Notes: a model not told the origin generated them from the letters alone. Positions 46,770 through 56,309 are shown, numbered from the stretch's first letter. The stretch is 64,000 nucleotides of DNA from Mesorhizobium tianshanense (GCF_007830515.1 NZ_VLKT01000011.1:74590-138589), one strand, 5' to 3'. Numbers and translations are program-made.

Positions 46770-46961
46770 GCCGACGGCAAGCGTGGCCTGATCACCCTTC
46801 GCCTCACGAATGACGGCCTCGATGCTCTGGTGGTTGATATGCGAGAAATAGCTGTCGCCGGTCGGCTCGAACCATTTCGCCATTTTCACCTCAAGAGCCT
46901 TTCCAAGCCGGTCTGCGTGCTCCAAAGCGCCTTTACGGTCATAGCAATGAGGCTTCCGCAC
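46770..46961 (-). pseudogene. ParB-family C-terminal fragment
   Basis: The minus-strand sequence EHADRLGKALEVKMAKWFEP then TGDSYFSHINHQSIEAVIRE matches the C-terminal region of the large ParB-like partition proteins found on plasmids and integrative elements of Rhizobiales. The ParB nuclease/HTH part is missing and the tail is out of frame. Confidence 0.5.
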
Positions 46962-47122
46962 AGCGTTGACGGAATGAGCCGCCGCAAAAGGGGCGGCGCC
47001 GATCCGCGGATGCGGATCCGCGTCGATCCAGCACGGAGCGCGGCGCTAGCAGCGCGGAGGAAGGACGGGGAGACCGATTTTCGCCTTGCTGGCGCTAATG
47101 AAGCCGCGGCTGGGACGGCGCC

Positions 47123-48067
47123 TCACTTGGCGGAGACGGTGCGGATCACGACCAGCCGGTCGGCCCCGGATTCTGGCAGCCAAACCTCTCCGCGGCGGCC
47201 ATTGATCTGACGGACATCCGCGTTTTCCGTCGACTTGGGGTACGTCGTAAACTTGTCTGTCTGCGGATCGAACGCGTGCACGGCATTCCCTCCGAAATCG
47301 GAGAGCCAGACAATGTCGCGCTCGTCCACATAGACCGCATAGGTGCGAGGAAGGTCGCCGGGCAAACGCCAAGCGTTCCAGCCGCCGTCATGGGGGTCGT
47401 AGACCGATACCTGTCCCGCGTTCCATTCCGAAACCCAAAGCCGTCCCCGGCTGTCCGACCACACGCGGCGCGCCCCCTGGTCCGGGGTCGGAGGCTCGAT
47501 CACTCGAGGTTCACCGCTCTTGCGGTCGATGCTTGCCAGATAGCTGCCGGCGAGCGACACGAAGTAGACGTCTCCGTTGGGGGTCGCAGTAATCCCGTAG
47601 GGGCCGCGGCCCTCTGGAGCGTGGAAAATTTTCATGTCGCCCGTCTCAGGGTCGAGCCTTCCGTAGATTCCGCTCTGCCCGGTGAACCAGAGGAGACCGT
47701 CGCCGTCGAAGGCGGCAGTATTGAGATTGGCGTAGCCGACGTCCTGCGGAAGCGCCCACACCTTGATTTCCTCGGTTGTCGAGTCGAAGCGCACGATCGC
47801 GTTGAGCCCGCCATCGGTTATCCACGCGTCACCGTCCGGACCCTGGATGACACCGTGAGGGCTGGATCCTTCGTTGCCGGTCTCGGGATCGAGAATACCC
47901 AGTGCCCCCTGTCGCTGGGCCGTGTACCAGATGTCTCCGTCGGGCGCGGGCGCGACGTCATGGGGATGCGCGCCCTGCGGGAGACTGTAGACCTGACGTT
48001 CCTGCGCGTAGGCCGGGAAGGCGGCAAGGCTGGCGGCGAGTGCGATAAAGCGGAAGAGGCGGCGCAT
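47123..48067 (-). CDS. Exported beta-propeller protein, virginiamycin B lyase (Vgb)-like
   Basis: 314 residues from ATG 48067, with GGAGAG upstream. A signal peptide (MRRLFRFIALAASLAAFPAY, cleaved after AYA) precedes seven blade-like repeats with the W-Y/F-T and G-x-I motifs of Vgb/SMP-30-type propellers (APDGDIWYTAQRQGALGILD; DGLLWFTGQSGIYGRLDPE; WLSDFGGNAVHAFDPQTDKF). Periplasmic. True streptogramin lyases are cytoplasmic and need specific His/Glu residues, so antibiotic inactivation should not be assumed; many such propellers are lactonase-like or binding proteins. Confidence 0.8.
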   Translation of the reverse strand: MRRLFRFIALAASLAAFPAYAQERQVYSLPQGAHPHDVAPAPDGDIWYTAQRQGALGILDPETGNEGSSPHGVIQGPDGDAWITDGGLNAIVRFDSTTEEIKVWALPQDVGYANLNTAAFDGDGLLWFTGQSGIYGRLDPETGDMKIFHAPEGRGPYGITATPNGDVYFVSLAGSYLASIDRKSGEPRVIEPPTPDQGARRVWSDSRGRLWVSEWNAGQVSVYDPHDGGWNAWRLPGDLPRTYAVYVDERDIVWLSDFGGNAVHAFDPQTDKFTTYPKSTENADVRQINGRRGEVWLPESGADRLVVIRTVSAK

Positions 48068-48249
48068 GAGAACTCTCCATGCTGCGGCATGTGCCACTAC
48101 TCTAGGCGCAAAGTTCGTCGCGGCAATGACGGATCGGGAAAATCACGGCGCCCTGCACTGCGTTTCACCGCCCCGCGGATCGACCAATCCAGCCCTGCTG
48201 TTGGGGCACCCTTGGGGTTCGACTGACGCGCTTATGGAACCCAATCCGG

Positions 48250-48458
48250 CTTGGCAAGGATGCGTATTCAACAGGCGCAATGCGCCAAAAGCTTTGGCGC
48301 GAAGGGCAAGCATCTTGCCGATATGGCCATAGCCGAGGATGCCAATGCTGAATCAATTTCGGCGACGTCAGGTGGGAGAAATAGTCTCGGCAGACGTCAT
48401 CGATCGGGATGATGGCCTTACCACCATACTGAGCCATCAAAAGCAGTGCCGTGTTCAT
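48250..48458 (-). pseudogene. Chimera: PrtN-like N-terminus joined to 2-hydroxyacid dehydrogenase fragment
   Basis: From ATG 48458, with GGAGGTGG upstream, the frame reads MNTALLLMAQYGGKAIIPID then DVCRDYFSHLT, the N-terminus of pyocin-activator PrtN proteins. The following DNA, in another frame from about 48342, reads IGILGYGHIGKMLALRAKAF. That is the NAD-binding GxGxxG motif of D-isomer 2-hydroxyacid dehydrogenases. Neither gene is complete. Confidence 0.65.
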
Positions 48459-48654
48459 GTCGGGTTACCACCTCCAGTCTGGAACCTAGCAAGCCGCCCG
48501 ACGGGTTCAACCTTCCGTCACTGCCGGGCAGGGGAGGGCGTGCAAAACTGTAGGCGCGACCTAAGAAACGGTCGGGCTCGAGTCAGTAGACCGCTACATC
48601 GCTACACCCACTATCGAAAACGCCTTCTTCCACTATCGCCGGCATGCGGCGTAA

Positions 48655-48706
48655 CTGCAAACTACGAATCTGGGGGTCAGGAGTTCGAATCTCTTCGGGC
48701 GCGCCA
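48655..48706 (+). pseudogene. 3'-half fragment of tRNA-Arg(ACG)
   Basis: ACTACGAAT (anticodon loop, ACG) is followed by GGGGGTCAGG, T arm GAG-TTCGAAT-CTC, TTCGGGCGCG and CCA. The 5' acceptor strand and D arm are not found upstream, so only the 3' half is present, as at an integration scar. Confidence 0.65.
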
Positions 48707-49126
48707 TTCTAACCAATTGAAATTGATTATCTTTTCGGTCTTTCGCGCTAGGGCGTACCGGCTTAGTTTCTGGAATTAAGCCGGTTTTGGAAGAAGGGAT
48801 ACTCCCGCGAACCGAATAGTAGCGTAGGCGCAAAAAGCCGTCCCTGTTGTAATTGTAGACAAGCGGCGAGCCGCAGTCTGGTGAGCCACGGTCGGCGTTC
48901 GGCGCGGTTCGGAAAATGGAGGGAGGAGCACCGACCCAATACAGATTGGCCTGTCACTCGCGAACGAGGACTGCAAAAGGCTGCCGGTCGCTTTCTCACA
49001 TATGCCGAGTAGCAGTGCTCTACCGCCAACGGCTCCCATCGAAGTGAACAGCGCCTGCGGTGTTCAGCAAGAACAGTCGAGCGCGCACTCTCGCAAGCTG
49101 GCAGATTGCTCTCACCACAGGAGAAC
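48707..49126. other. Gene-poor stretch
   Basis: No supported gene; it precedes the AraC pseudogene and probably contained its promoter. Confidence 0.4.
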
Positions 49127-50003
49127 ATGATGACGACGCGGCAAGATCCCTACCACTCGCGTATGAAACGGGTCTTGAACTACATCGACCGACATCTTGA
49201 GGATGACCTTAGCCTAGACACGCTTAGTGCCGTTGCGGTCCAAGTACCATTTCCACCGCCAATTCAGGGGACACTTCGGCATATCAGTGCATCGCTACGT
49301 CCAACTCGTTCGTATGAAACGGGCGGGACAGGTGCTTGCGTTCAAGGACGAGGCGAGCGTGACCGAAACCGCACTGGATGTCGGTTACGATGCGCCCGAT
49401 GCCTTCGCCCGCGCGTTTCGGAAGAGCTTTGGGCAATTGCCTTCGGCATTTCGGGACACGCCCGACTGGGAGGTGTGGTTTGCCCGCCTGTGGCCATTGA
49501 CCAACGCGCGGAGCAAGCTCATGAAAACGGCGTACTCTTTGAATGACGTCACCATCCTGGACGTGCCGGAAACACCCGTTGCCGTCTTGCAGCACCGAGG
49601 CAATCCGGCCCTGGTCGGCGAGACTATTCAGAAATTCATCGCCTGGCGAAGGGCGGAAGGTTTGGGCGCGGCGTCTAGTGCGACCTACAATGTGTTTCAT
49701 TCGGATTCCGAGATGATGCCGCCGGACGAATTCCGCGTCGACATATGTGCAGCGACCGATCGGAAAATAGAGATGAACGAGCAGGGCGTGGAAGCCGGTG
49801 TTCTTCGGGCCGGACGATGTGCGGTGCTTCGAGTAATCGGGGCAGAAGATGTCGAGCTCGCGATTGAATTTTTGTATCGCGACTGATTGCCGTCAAGCGG
49901 TGAGGCTCTTCGGGATTTTCCTCTCTACTGTCAGCGGGTGAGTTTTGTTCCGATCGTCCCAGAGCACGAGGCCATCACCGACATCTTCCTCCCATTGGTG
50001 TGA
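49127..50003 (+). pseudogene. AraC/GyrI-type regulator with a frameshift and a nonsense codon
   Basis: CAGGAG precedes ATG 49127. The first AraC helix-turn-helix starts MKRVLNYIDRHLEDDLSLDT. Near 49238 the frame shifts by one base and the protein resumes as SKYHFHRQFRGHFGISVHRY with the second helix-turn-helix (SVTETALDVGYDAPDAFARA). The GyrI-like effector domain follows (ILDVPETPVAVLQHRG). It is interrupted by TGA at 49884 where relatives have Trp (YRD-W-LP). Behind the TGA the frame continues with LPSSGEALRDFPLYCQRVSF and ends EHEAITDIFLPLV at 50001. Confidence 0.8.
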
Positions 50004-50287
50004 TTGCTGACCTTCCAGTGGCCGTCATCTCCGCTGCAATCGAACGTGGGTTAAATCACCACTGGTGACAGCCAAATTCCGCGCCACGCTAATGTCTGCT
50101 TGGTCCGCACCGCGACCTCCAGAATGGTTCGCCAACAAACTCGGGCTGTTGCACAGTGGAGACAGGCGCTTTCAGGACTCCAAATCAGCGGTATCGTCAG
50201 TCGCTAAACAAGAAGCCCTGTAGAGCCTGGCATTACGCATATGGATTGGGGTGGTCATCACCGCGATCGCCTCAGTAAGGAGACAAA

Positions 50288-50662
50288 ATGGAAAAGGTGC
50301 TCGGCATCGGTGGCTTCTTCTTCCGAGCGAAGGAGCCCGGTGCGCTCGCTCGATGGTATGCCGACCATCTCGGCGTGGCGCTGCCTCCAGAAAGCTATGA
50401 CCGCTCGTGGGAGCAACAGCAGGGCGCCACCGTTTTTGCTCCCTTTGCCGCAACTAGTGACTATTTAGGTCGGGTCGATCAGCAGTGGATGATCAATTTC
50501 CGGGTGCGCGACCTCCAGGCCATGGTCGCACAACTCACCGCGGCCGGATTAGAGGTTGAGGTCGGCCCCGAACACTACCCAAACGGTCGGTTCGCCCGGC
50601 TTGCCGATCCAGAGGGCAACCCGATCCAGCTCTGGCACGCGGAGGGGGCCGACCGCGACTGA
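50288..50662 (+). CDS. VOC/glyoxalase-fold protein
   Basis: 124 residues with AAGGAGAC upstream of the ATG. Paired beta-alpha-beta-beta-beta modules of the vicinal oxygen chelate fold: GIGGFFFRAKEPGALARWYA and NFRVRDLQAMVAQLTAAGLE, ending RFARLADPEGNPIQLWHAE. The terminal Glu of the metal site is replaced by Gln-Leu-Trp context (PIQLWH), so metal binding and catalysis are uncertain; bleomycin-binding-like or lyase roles are both possible. Confidence 0.85.
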   Translation: MEKVLGIGGFFFRAKEPGALARWYADHLGVALPPESYDRSWEQQQGATVFAPFAATSDYLGRVDQQWMINFRVRDLQAMVAQLTAAGLEVEVGPEHYPNGRFARLADPEGNPIQLWHAEGADRD

Positions 50663-50785
50663 AGGCACTCGAGCAGGCGGAAACGCAGCGCCGAACCTAG
50701 GCTTCGGTTGAGCCCCTTCTAGAGCATCTTCCTTGAACGCGGAGTCGGCTCGAGGAGTTGTGCTACAGAGAGCCGCTTTGCGGCC

Positions 50786-51718
50786 TCAGTTTCCAACGTC
50801 AATCGCCGATGACATATCCGCCGCCGCCGCGACAATAGCGCGCCTTAGCCAGATGTGCCTGGGGGTGTCCTGCTGACGCGCATGCCATGCGAGACTCATC
50901 GTGAAGCTCCCAAGATCGAGGGGCGGCGGCAACGATACCAGGCGCTTCATACTGGCGGCGGCGCGTGCCAGGCTCGACGGCAGGGTCATGATGAGGTCGG
51001 AGCGGGCGGCTATCTCCACCGCTGCAAAGAAGTTCGGCACGCGCAGCTTCACCCGTCGCGTTCGCCCCATGCGCGCAAGCACCTCATCGACGGGCGCAGG
51101 CCCGACGCCGGTGACGCTCACTACGATGTGCTCAAGCGCCAGAAAGCGGTCAAGCGTGAGTTTTCCGACAGCGGCCGGATGATCCGTGCGCACTAATGTC
51201 ACAAGTTTTTCGTCATAGAGGCGGCGGCGGCGGATACCGGCGGGTGCTTCGTCGATCAGCGCCACCATCGCATCCGCGTCATCGTCCTCCAGCGCTTTGA
51301 TTCCGTTCGCGCCCGGCGCGACAATGTCAAGATCAAGGGACGGTGCCTCTCGTGCGAGGCGAGCGAGCAAATGCGGCGCGAGCGCGGCGGCCTGAAGATC
51401 GGGCATCAGAAGCCGAACTTGACCCTTCGCCGTCGCGGGATCGAACGGGTTCGCCTCCAGCATCTCGCCGATGCCGGCCAGTATCCGGCGCAGAACGGGG
51501 CGCACCTCCTCAGCGCGGGCGCTGAGAACGTAACCGCCCGGCCCATCGACCAGCAGCGTATCCGAAAACAGCGCGCGCAATCTCCCGAGTGCACGGCTCG
51601 CGGCCGGCTGGCTCATGCCGAGCCGGTTTGCGGCACGGGTGACGTTCTTCTCGTCCAACAGCGCCTCGAGCGCCACCAGCAGGTTGAGGTCGATCCGGCG
51701 TAAATTCACTTCGCGCAT
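50786..51718 (-). CDS. LysR-family transcriptional regulator
   Basis: 310 residues from ATG 51718 (MREVNLRRIDLNLLVALEAL). Standard N-terminal winged helix (NVTRAANRLGMSQPAASRAL) and a periplasmic-binding-like effector domain. Divergent from an NmrA-like oxidoreductase gene, 84 bp apart, with a T-N11-A palindrome in between, so it probably controls that gene and itself. Confidence 0.92.
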   Translation of the reverse strand: MREVNLRRIDLNLLVALEALLDEKNVTRAANRLGMSQPAASRALGRLRALFSDTLLVDGPGGYVLSARAEEVRPVLRRILAGIGEMLEANPFDPATAKGQVRLLMPDLQAAALAPHLLARLAREAPSLDLDIVAPGANGIKALEDDDADAMVALIDEAPAGIRRRRLYDEKLVTLVRTDHPAAVGKLTLDRFLALEHIVVSVTGVGPAPVDEVLARMGRTRRVKLRVPNFFAAVEIAARSDLIMTLPSSLARAAASMKRLVSLPPPLDLGSFTMSLAWHARQQDTPRHIWLRRAIVAAAADMSSAIDVGN

Positions 51719-51725
51719 GATGGCT

Positions 51726-51740
51726 ATACATACCATGTAT
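51726..51740 (+). promoter_or_regulatory. LysR-type binding site candidate
   Basis: ATACAT-ACC-ATGTAT is a perfect inverted repeat containing T-N11-A, placed between the divergent regulator and its likely target gene. Confidence 0.65.
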
Positions 51741-51802
51741 TAGACGCATGACAACCTAGCACCTATCCTTCCTCCATCGAGCAAACCGAAGGAGCAGCAA
51801 TC

Positions 51803-52681
51803 ATGTATATTGTACTTGGAGCAAACGGACGGGCAGGCGGCGAAGCAGCGCGCGCGCTCATCGAACGCGGCGAGGCTGTTCGTGTCGTCCTGCGTCGCAA
51901 GGAACAGAGCGAAAAATGGACAACCCTCGGCGCCGAGGTGGCAGTCGCGAGCATCGAGGATCCCGGTGCGATGGCCGATGCGCTGAAGGGCGCGCAGGCC
52001 GCGTTCCTGCTCAATCCGCCGCCGGTGAGCGGTGATCCCTACGCGCGCACGGAAGAACTCGGCGCGGCGCTGGCCGATGCGGCACGGCGGGCGCGGCTCC
52101 CCAAGGCCGTCGTCCTGTCGTCCATCGGAGCGCAACATGTCTCCGGCACCGGGGTCATCGCCACCCTCAACCGGTTTGAGGCGCTGCTTGACGGGGTGGC
52201 GCCGGCGACCGCCTTTCTGCGGTCGGGCTATTTTGTCGAGACCTGGAGCGAGGTGGCGGAACCAGTTCTGTCGGAAAGCGTGCTGCCGACCTTTATCGAG
52301 CCCTCTCAGCAAATCCCGATGGTGAGCACGATCGATGTCGGCCGCACGGCGGCAGCCCTCCTTCGTGAGGAATGGATCGGCAAGCGGGTCGTGGAACTGG
52401 GCGGACCGGAGGACTGGAGCGCCGGCGACGTGGCGTCGGCATTCGAGGAAATTCTCGGCCGGCCGGTGGAGTCGGTGCTTGTTCCGCCGGAGCAGCGTGC
52501 CGCGCTGCTTGCCGAGGAAGGCGTGCCCGGCGAGGTGTCGAGCGCGCTCCTCGGCATGTATGAGGGAATCGCCAATGGGCTGTTCGTGCGCCAGAACGAC
52601 AGCGAGCACCGGCGCGGAACGACTTCTCTGACGGCAGCGATAGAGCGCGTTGTCGCAGCGGTCGGACAAGCAGGCCGCTGA
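51803..52681 (+). CDS. NmrA-like NAD(P)-binding protein
   Basis: 292 residues, AAGGAGCAG upstream of the ATG. The Rossmann motif at the very N-terminus (MYIVLGANGRAGGEAARALI) and the atypical-SDR pattern (VVLSSIGAQHVSGTG; TAFLRSGYFVETW; IPMVSTIDVGRTAAALLREE) fit the NmrA/quinone-oxidoreductase-2 group. No YxxxK catalytic pair is visible, so it may sense the redox state or reduce quinones rather than act as a classical SDR. Divergent LysR gene is its probable regulator. Confidence 0.85.
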   Translation: MYIVLGANGRAGGEAARALIERGEAVRVVLRRKEQSEKWTTLGAEVAVASIEDPGAMADALKGAQAAFLLNPPPVSGDPYARTEELGAALADAARRARLPKAVVLSSIGAQHVSGTGVIATLNRFEALLDGVAPATAFLRSGYFVETWSEVAEPVLSESVLPTFIEPSQQIPMVSTIDVGRTAAALLREEWIGKRVVELGGPEDWSAGDVASAFEEILGRPVESVLVPPEQRAALLAEEGVPGEVSSALLGMYEGIANGLFVRQNDSEHRRGTTSLTAAIERVVAAVGQAGR

Positions 52682-52869
52682 TCCTCAGCCGAGTAGCGAC
52701 GGCCGAATCCGAAACAGGAGTGGATCACGGAGTTTCCAGCCGCTTGTAGGAAAGTTTTCGGCCGCAATGCTCGCGCGTCTCGCCGGCCAAACGCTCTCGG
52801 CGACATCCGGAACTCGCGCCACTCGTTTGAATTTAACTCCATTTCCAGACGGCAAAAAGGAATCTTGAC

Positions 52870-53785
52870 ATGAAGCTGCCTGCCCCACGCCAAATGCGTC
52901 TCTCCGGTGGAACCGAGCTTGCCTACGTCACTGCGGGCGATCCATCCAACCCGCTTTGCTTCTCCTGCATGGGTTTCCCAGCTCCGCACGTGCATTCCGC
53001 GAGGTGATTCCCGAACTGGCGGGCGCAGCCTATGTGATCGCGCCCGACCTCCCAGGCCATGGCCAGTCCGACGTTCCGCCGACACTCTCCTTCGCCGCGA
53101 TCAGCGAGGCAATTTCCGAATTGCTGGCTCACCTCGAGATTGGTCGCCGCTTCATCCACATTCATGGCTGGGGCGCCGCCGTGGGTCTGCAGATTGCCAC
53201 GCAAGCGCCCGAGCTGGTTTCGGGACTCATCATCCAGAACGCAAACGCGCATCGAACCGGCTTCGGCCCCGTTTGGGACGCCGTGTTAAAATTCTGGTCA
53301 GAACCGACAAAAGAGAACGAAGCAGCCACGACCCCCGACCTGACCTTTGAATTCACGCGCGAGCAATACACGGCCGGGCTGCCAGAGGAGGTCGCCGCGA
53401 CGATCAGGGGCGAACCCTGGGTCGAGGACTGGAGGGTGATGAATCTTCACGGCCGCATGGAGACACACCTCGCGCTCATCGGCGACTACAAAAGCCATGC
53501 CGCGCGTTTCGATACGATCGCGGCGTATTTGAAGAGATGGCAACCGCCTGCGCTCATGCTGTGGGGCCGTCACGACCCCATTTCGATATCGCCGAAACGC
53601 TGTCCTGGATGCAGGATCTGCCGCGCACGGAAGCGCATATTTTCGACGGCGGACATTTCCTGCTTGAGACCCACGCCGAACCAGCACTCTCCCTCATGAT
53701 CGAGTTCATCAAGCGAACACAGGAGATGCACCCTAATCGGCGCCTCCACTCATCGTGTACGTGGGAATTCTGTCCTCACGATTAA
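52870..53785 (+). pseudogene. Alpha/beta hydrolase gene with two frameshifts and lost nucleophile
   Basis: Three frames join into one epoxide-hydrolase/dehalogenase-like protein: MRLSGGTELAYVTAGDPSNP (from 52870), LLLHGFPSSARAFREVIPEL (from about 52956) and SWMQDLPRTEAHIFDGGHFL (from about 53585, with the catalytic His). The nucleophile elbow reads HIHGWGAAVG, where HDWGG or HSxGG is expected, so Asp/Ser has become Gly. The 3' end overlaps the histidine kinase gene on the other strand by 36 bp. Confidence 0.75.
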
Positions 53786-55108
53786 GCCGGGACTATTGTC
53801 GTCCAGGGAAATTGTCGCGCCGTGCATGTCCGATATGGCCTTGACCAGGCTGAGGCCGAGCCCTGTCCCTTCGGTGGTCCTGCTCTTTTCCAAGCGATAG
53901 AAGCGCTTGAACACTTTCTGCCGCTCCTCCGCCGGGATGCCCGGTCCGTTGTCGCTGACGACGATGGAGTAGCGATTCGCCTGCGTCGTGACACCGATCG
54001 CAATCCGGGCCTCTCGTTGTGTGTGGCGCATTGCGTTGACAATAAGGTTCACGCACATCTGCTTCAGCAGATCGGCATCGCCGCATATGAATGAGGCCGT
54101 GTTTCGGCCGTCACTGGACAGAACCAGCGAACGCTCGGCGTCTTCCACGATGTGACTATAGATATCGTAGATTTCGGCGACCAACTCTGAAAGGTTCACC
54201 TTTGCAAATCGCGAACGGCGTGCGCCGGACTCGATCTGCGAGATGCGCAGCAAGCCCTCGAACGTGCCGGCTATATGCGAGACTTCGCCCATCGCCTTTT
54301 CGATGAGGGATCTCGTGGCCGTTTGGTCTTTGCTTTCGGAAGCGGCCTCAAGCGTTAGAAACAGCCGACCGACCGGCGTCTTGAGGTCGTGCGCGATGTC
54401 GGTCGTTACCTGCGTCATCGCCGCGACGCTAGCCTGCAGTTGTGCCAGCGCGACATTGACCTCAGTTGCCAGCATGTCGATGTCATCGCCGCGCAAGGAG
54501 ATCGGCAGGCGGGCAGCGAGTTCGCCGGCGCCGACGGCCTTCATGGCACCCGAGAGTCCAGCGATACGCCGTCGTGTGCGGAACGCCAACACTGCACCCG
54601 CGCCGAGGCCTCCGGCAAGTACGATCGCCGTTCCCCAGCCGAAGCTGACAAGCGCGATGCCGCGCAAGCGATTGGTGTCGTCATAGCTTACGCCGACGGT
54701 CAGGTCGTAGCCGTCCAGGTTCTTCCGGTAGAGCCGGTAGTTGTTGAGCGCCGCGTCGTGGCTTGTCGGTGAGCGCGTGGAAAATCCCGGCGGCACGGCG
54801 GAAATATCAATGTTGCCAGCCAGGAAGTCGCCGTTGGGATCCTTCAGTGTGTAAAGCGTCTCCTGTCCCCTGATCGCCGGACCATGGCTTCGGATCATGG
54901 CGGCAGCGCCATCGACACCGTTCCCCTTATAGGCGGAAGAAATCTCCCGGAACCGCTCCATCACATTGGAATCCAGCCGCTCGTACAGATAGGAGGCGAC
55001 CATGTTGTAAGCGACGAAATTGGCTCCAAGGAACGAAAGCAGAAACAGGGAGATGTAGAACGCGGCAAGGCGGATCGACGTGCTTCTGGCGATACTAGCG
55101 TCGGCCAT
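53750..55108 (-). CDS. Sensor histidine kinase (probable metal/copper sensor)
   Basis: 452 residues from ATG 55108. TM1 (RLAAFYISLFLLSFLGANFV), a periplasmic loop of about 115 residues, TM2 (GIALVSFGWGTAIVLAGGLG), HAMP, a HisKA domain with His240 (TTDIAHDLKTPVGRL) and HATPase boxes (NLIVNAMRHT; VVSDNGPGIPAEE; GTGLGLSLVKAI). The start overlaps the response-regulator stop by 14 bp. Nearby copper genes suggest copper or envelope stress as the signal; this is inference. Confidence 0.92.
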   Translation of the reverse strand: MADASIARSTSIRLAAFYISLFLLSFLGANFVAYNMVASYLYERLDSNVMERFREISSAYKGNGVDGAAAMIRSHGPAIRGQETLYTLKDPNGDFLAGNIDISAVPPGFSTRSPTSHDAALNNYRLYRKNLDGYDLTVGVSYDDTNRLRGIALVSFGWGTAIVLAGGLGAGAVLAFRTRRRIAGLSGAMKAVGAGELAARLPISLRGDDIDMLATEVNVALAQLQASVAAMTQVTTDIAHDLKTPVGRLFLTLEAASESKDQTATRSLIEKAMGEVSHIAGTFEGLLRISQIESGARRSRFAKVNLSELVAEIYDIYSHIVEDAERSLVLSSDGRNTASFICGDADLLKQMCVNLIVNAMRHTQREARIAIGVTTQANRYSIVVSDNGPGIPAEERQKVFKRFYRLEKSRTTEGTGLGLSLVKAISDMHGATISLDDNSPGLIVRTEFPRTR

Positions 55109-55772
55109 GAATGGTGTAGCCGGTATTGCGTGTATTATGCAGGAGCGGAACATCGAATGGTTTGTCGATCTTCGCCCGCAGTCGGCTGATATGGGTTTCC
55201 ACCACGGTGCTTTGTGGGTCGAAGTTGAAGTTCCAGATCCGCTCCAGGAGCATGGTCTTGGTCAGTATGCGGCCCTCGTTACGCATCAGGAGTTCAAGCA
55301 GCGCGAATTCCCGAGGGAGCAATTCGATCGTAGTTCCGCTGCGGGTGGCGAGGCGGCTGAAGAGATCGAGTTCCAGATCAGCCACCTTCAGCTTTGCCTT
55401 TTCGGCGGTGATCGGAGGGCGCCTTCGCAGAGCATTGACGCGGGCCAGGAGTTCGGAGAAGGCAAAGGGCTTGATCAAGTAATCGTCAGCACCTGCCTCC
55501 AATCCCTCAACTCGATCGTTGACGCCGCCCACCGCCGTCAGGAAGATCACTGGCACCTTTCCGCCGGCGCCTCGAAGACCCCGCACGAGCGACAAGCCAT
55601 CGAGGCCTGGCAGCATCCGATCCACAATTGCAACGTCATAGGGTTCACGCAGTCCGACAAGCAAAGCATCGCGCCCGTCTGTCAGGACATCGACCACATG
55701 GCCGCAAGAGTTCAGTCCATTTTCGATGTAGCGGCTGATTTGTTCGTCGTCTTCGACCAAGAGAATTTTCAT
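55095..55772 (-). CDS. OmpR-family response regulator
   Basis: 225 residues. Receiver domain with acidic pair EDD near residue 8, phospho-acceptor Asp51 (VAIVDRMLPGLDG), Thr and Lys switch residues (VIFLTAVGG; DYLIKPFAF), and a C-terminal winged helix (LELLPREFALLELLMRNEGR; VVETHISRLRAKID). First gene of the two-component operon. The receiver resembles the CopR/IrlR type. Confidence 0.93.
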   Translation of the reverse strand: MKILLVEDDEQISRYIENGLNSCGHVVDVLTDGRDALLVGLREPYDVAIVDRMLPGLDGLSLVRGLRGAGGKVPVIFLTAVGGVNDRVEGLEAGADDYLIKPFAFSELLARVNALRRRPPITAEKAKLKVADLELDLFSRLATRSGTTIELLPREFALLELLMRNEGRILTKTMLLERIWNFNFDPQSTVVETHISRLRAKIDKPFDVPLLHNTRNTGYTIHGRR

Positions 55773-56309
55773 AATGGTAATCTCTCATCTGGCTTGGCGC
55801 GCCAAGCGTTGATGACCTTTTATTCAGTTTTCTTCTGCCAGCGATGGCGTACGAAGCGATGTCTCAGTGAGGCGTTGCTCGGCGGGTTTTCCGGCACAAT
55901 GCCATTAGTCGGTGACGCGGCCTTTCCACCAGCCAGGTACTGGGTTTTGATGTCTCAACATCCATGAACTGGATCGACAACTCGGTTTGCAAGCGAAAGC
56001 GCCTTGCAACTTTCGCGACAATTGATCACTCGTATCGTCATTTTGGCGTATCCCTTCATTGTGCCGCAAGTCCAACATAGGGCTCACCTTTTTCTATTTC
56101 CGGGCAATGGCTAGGTGATTCCGACGATGACTACGGATTCTCTCACAACTGTGTTCAATATGGGCCCGTAGCTTGGCGGATCGTGGCCGGTGATTACAGC
56201 ATCGTGACGCGTCGCTTGGATAAGCGGCGACCATCCCGGAGGTGCGTGGAGAGTATTTTCGCTGCACTGGAGCAAGGTTTGAGTCAGACTCGTTAGCGAA
56301 GCGGTTGAA
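55773..56309. other. Gene-poor stretch upstream of the two-component operon
   Basis: Contains the minus-strand promoter of the response regulator. No gene is supported on either strand. Confidence 0.4.

Noticed and set aside
47123-48067. Streptogramin resistance gene
   Set aside because: Signal peptide and only general propeller similarity; antibiotic lyase function not supported.
48763-49128. 121-codon minus-strand frame
   Set aside because: No ribosome site, Cys/Arg/Ser-rich composition typical of random translation.
50288-50662. Bleomycin resistance protein
   Set aside because: VOC fold alone does not imply drug binding; no resistance context.
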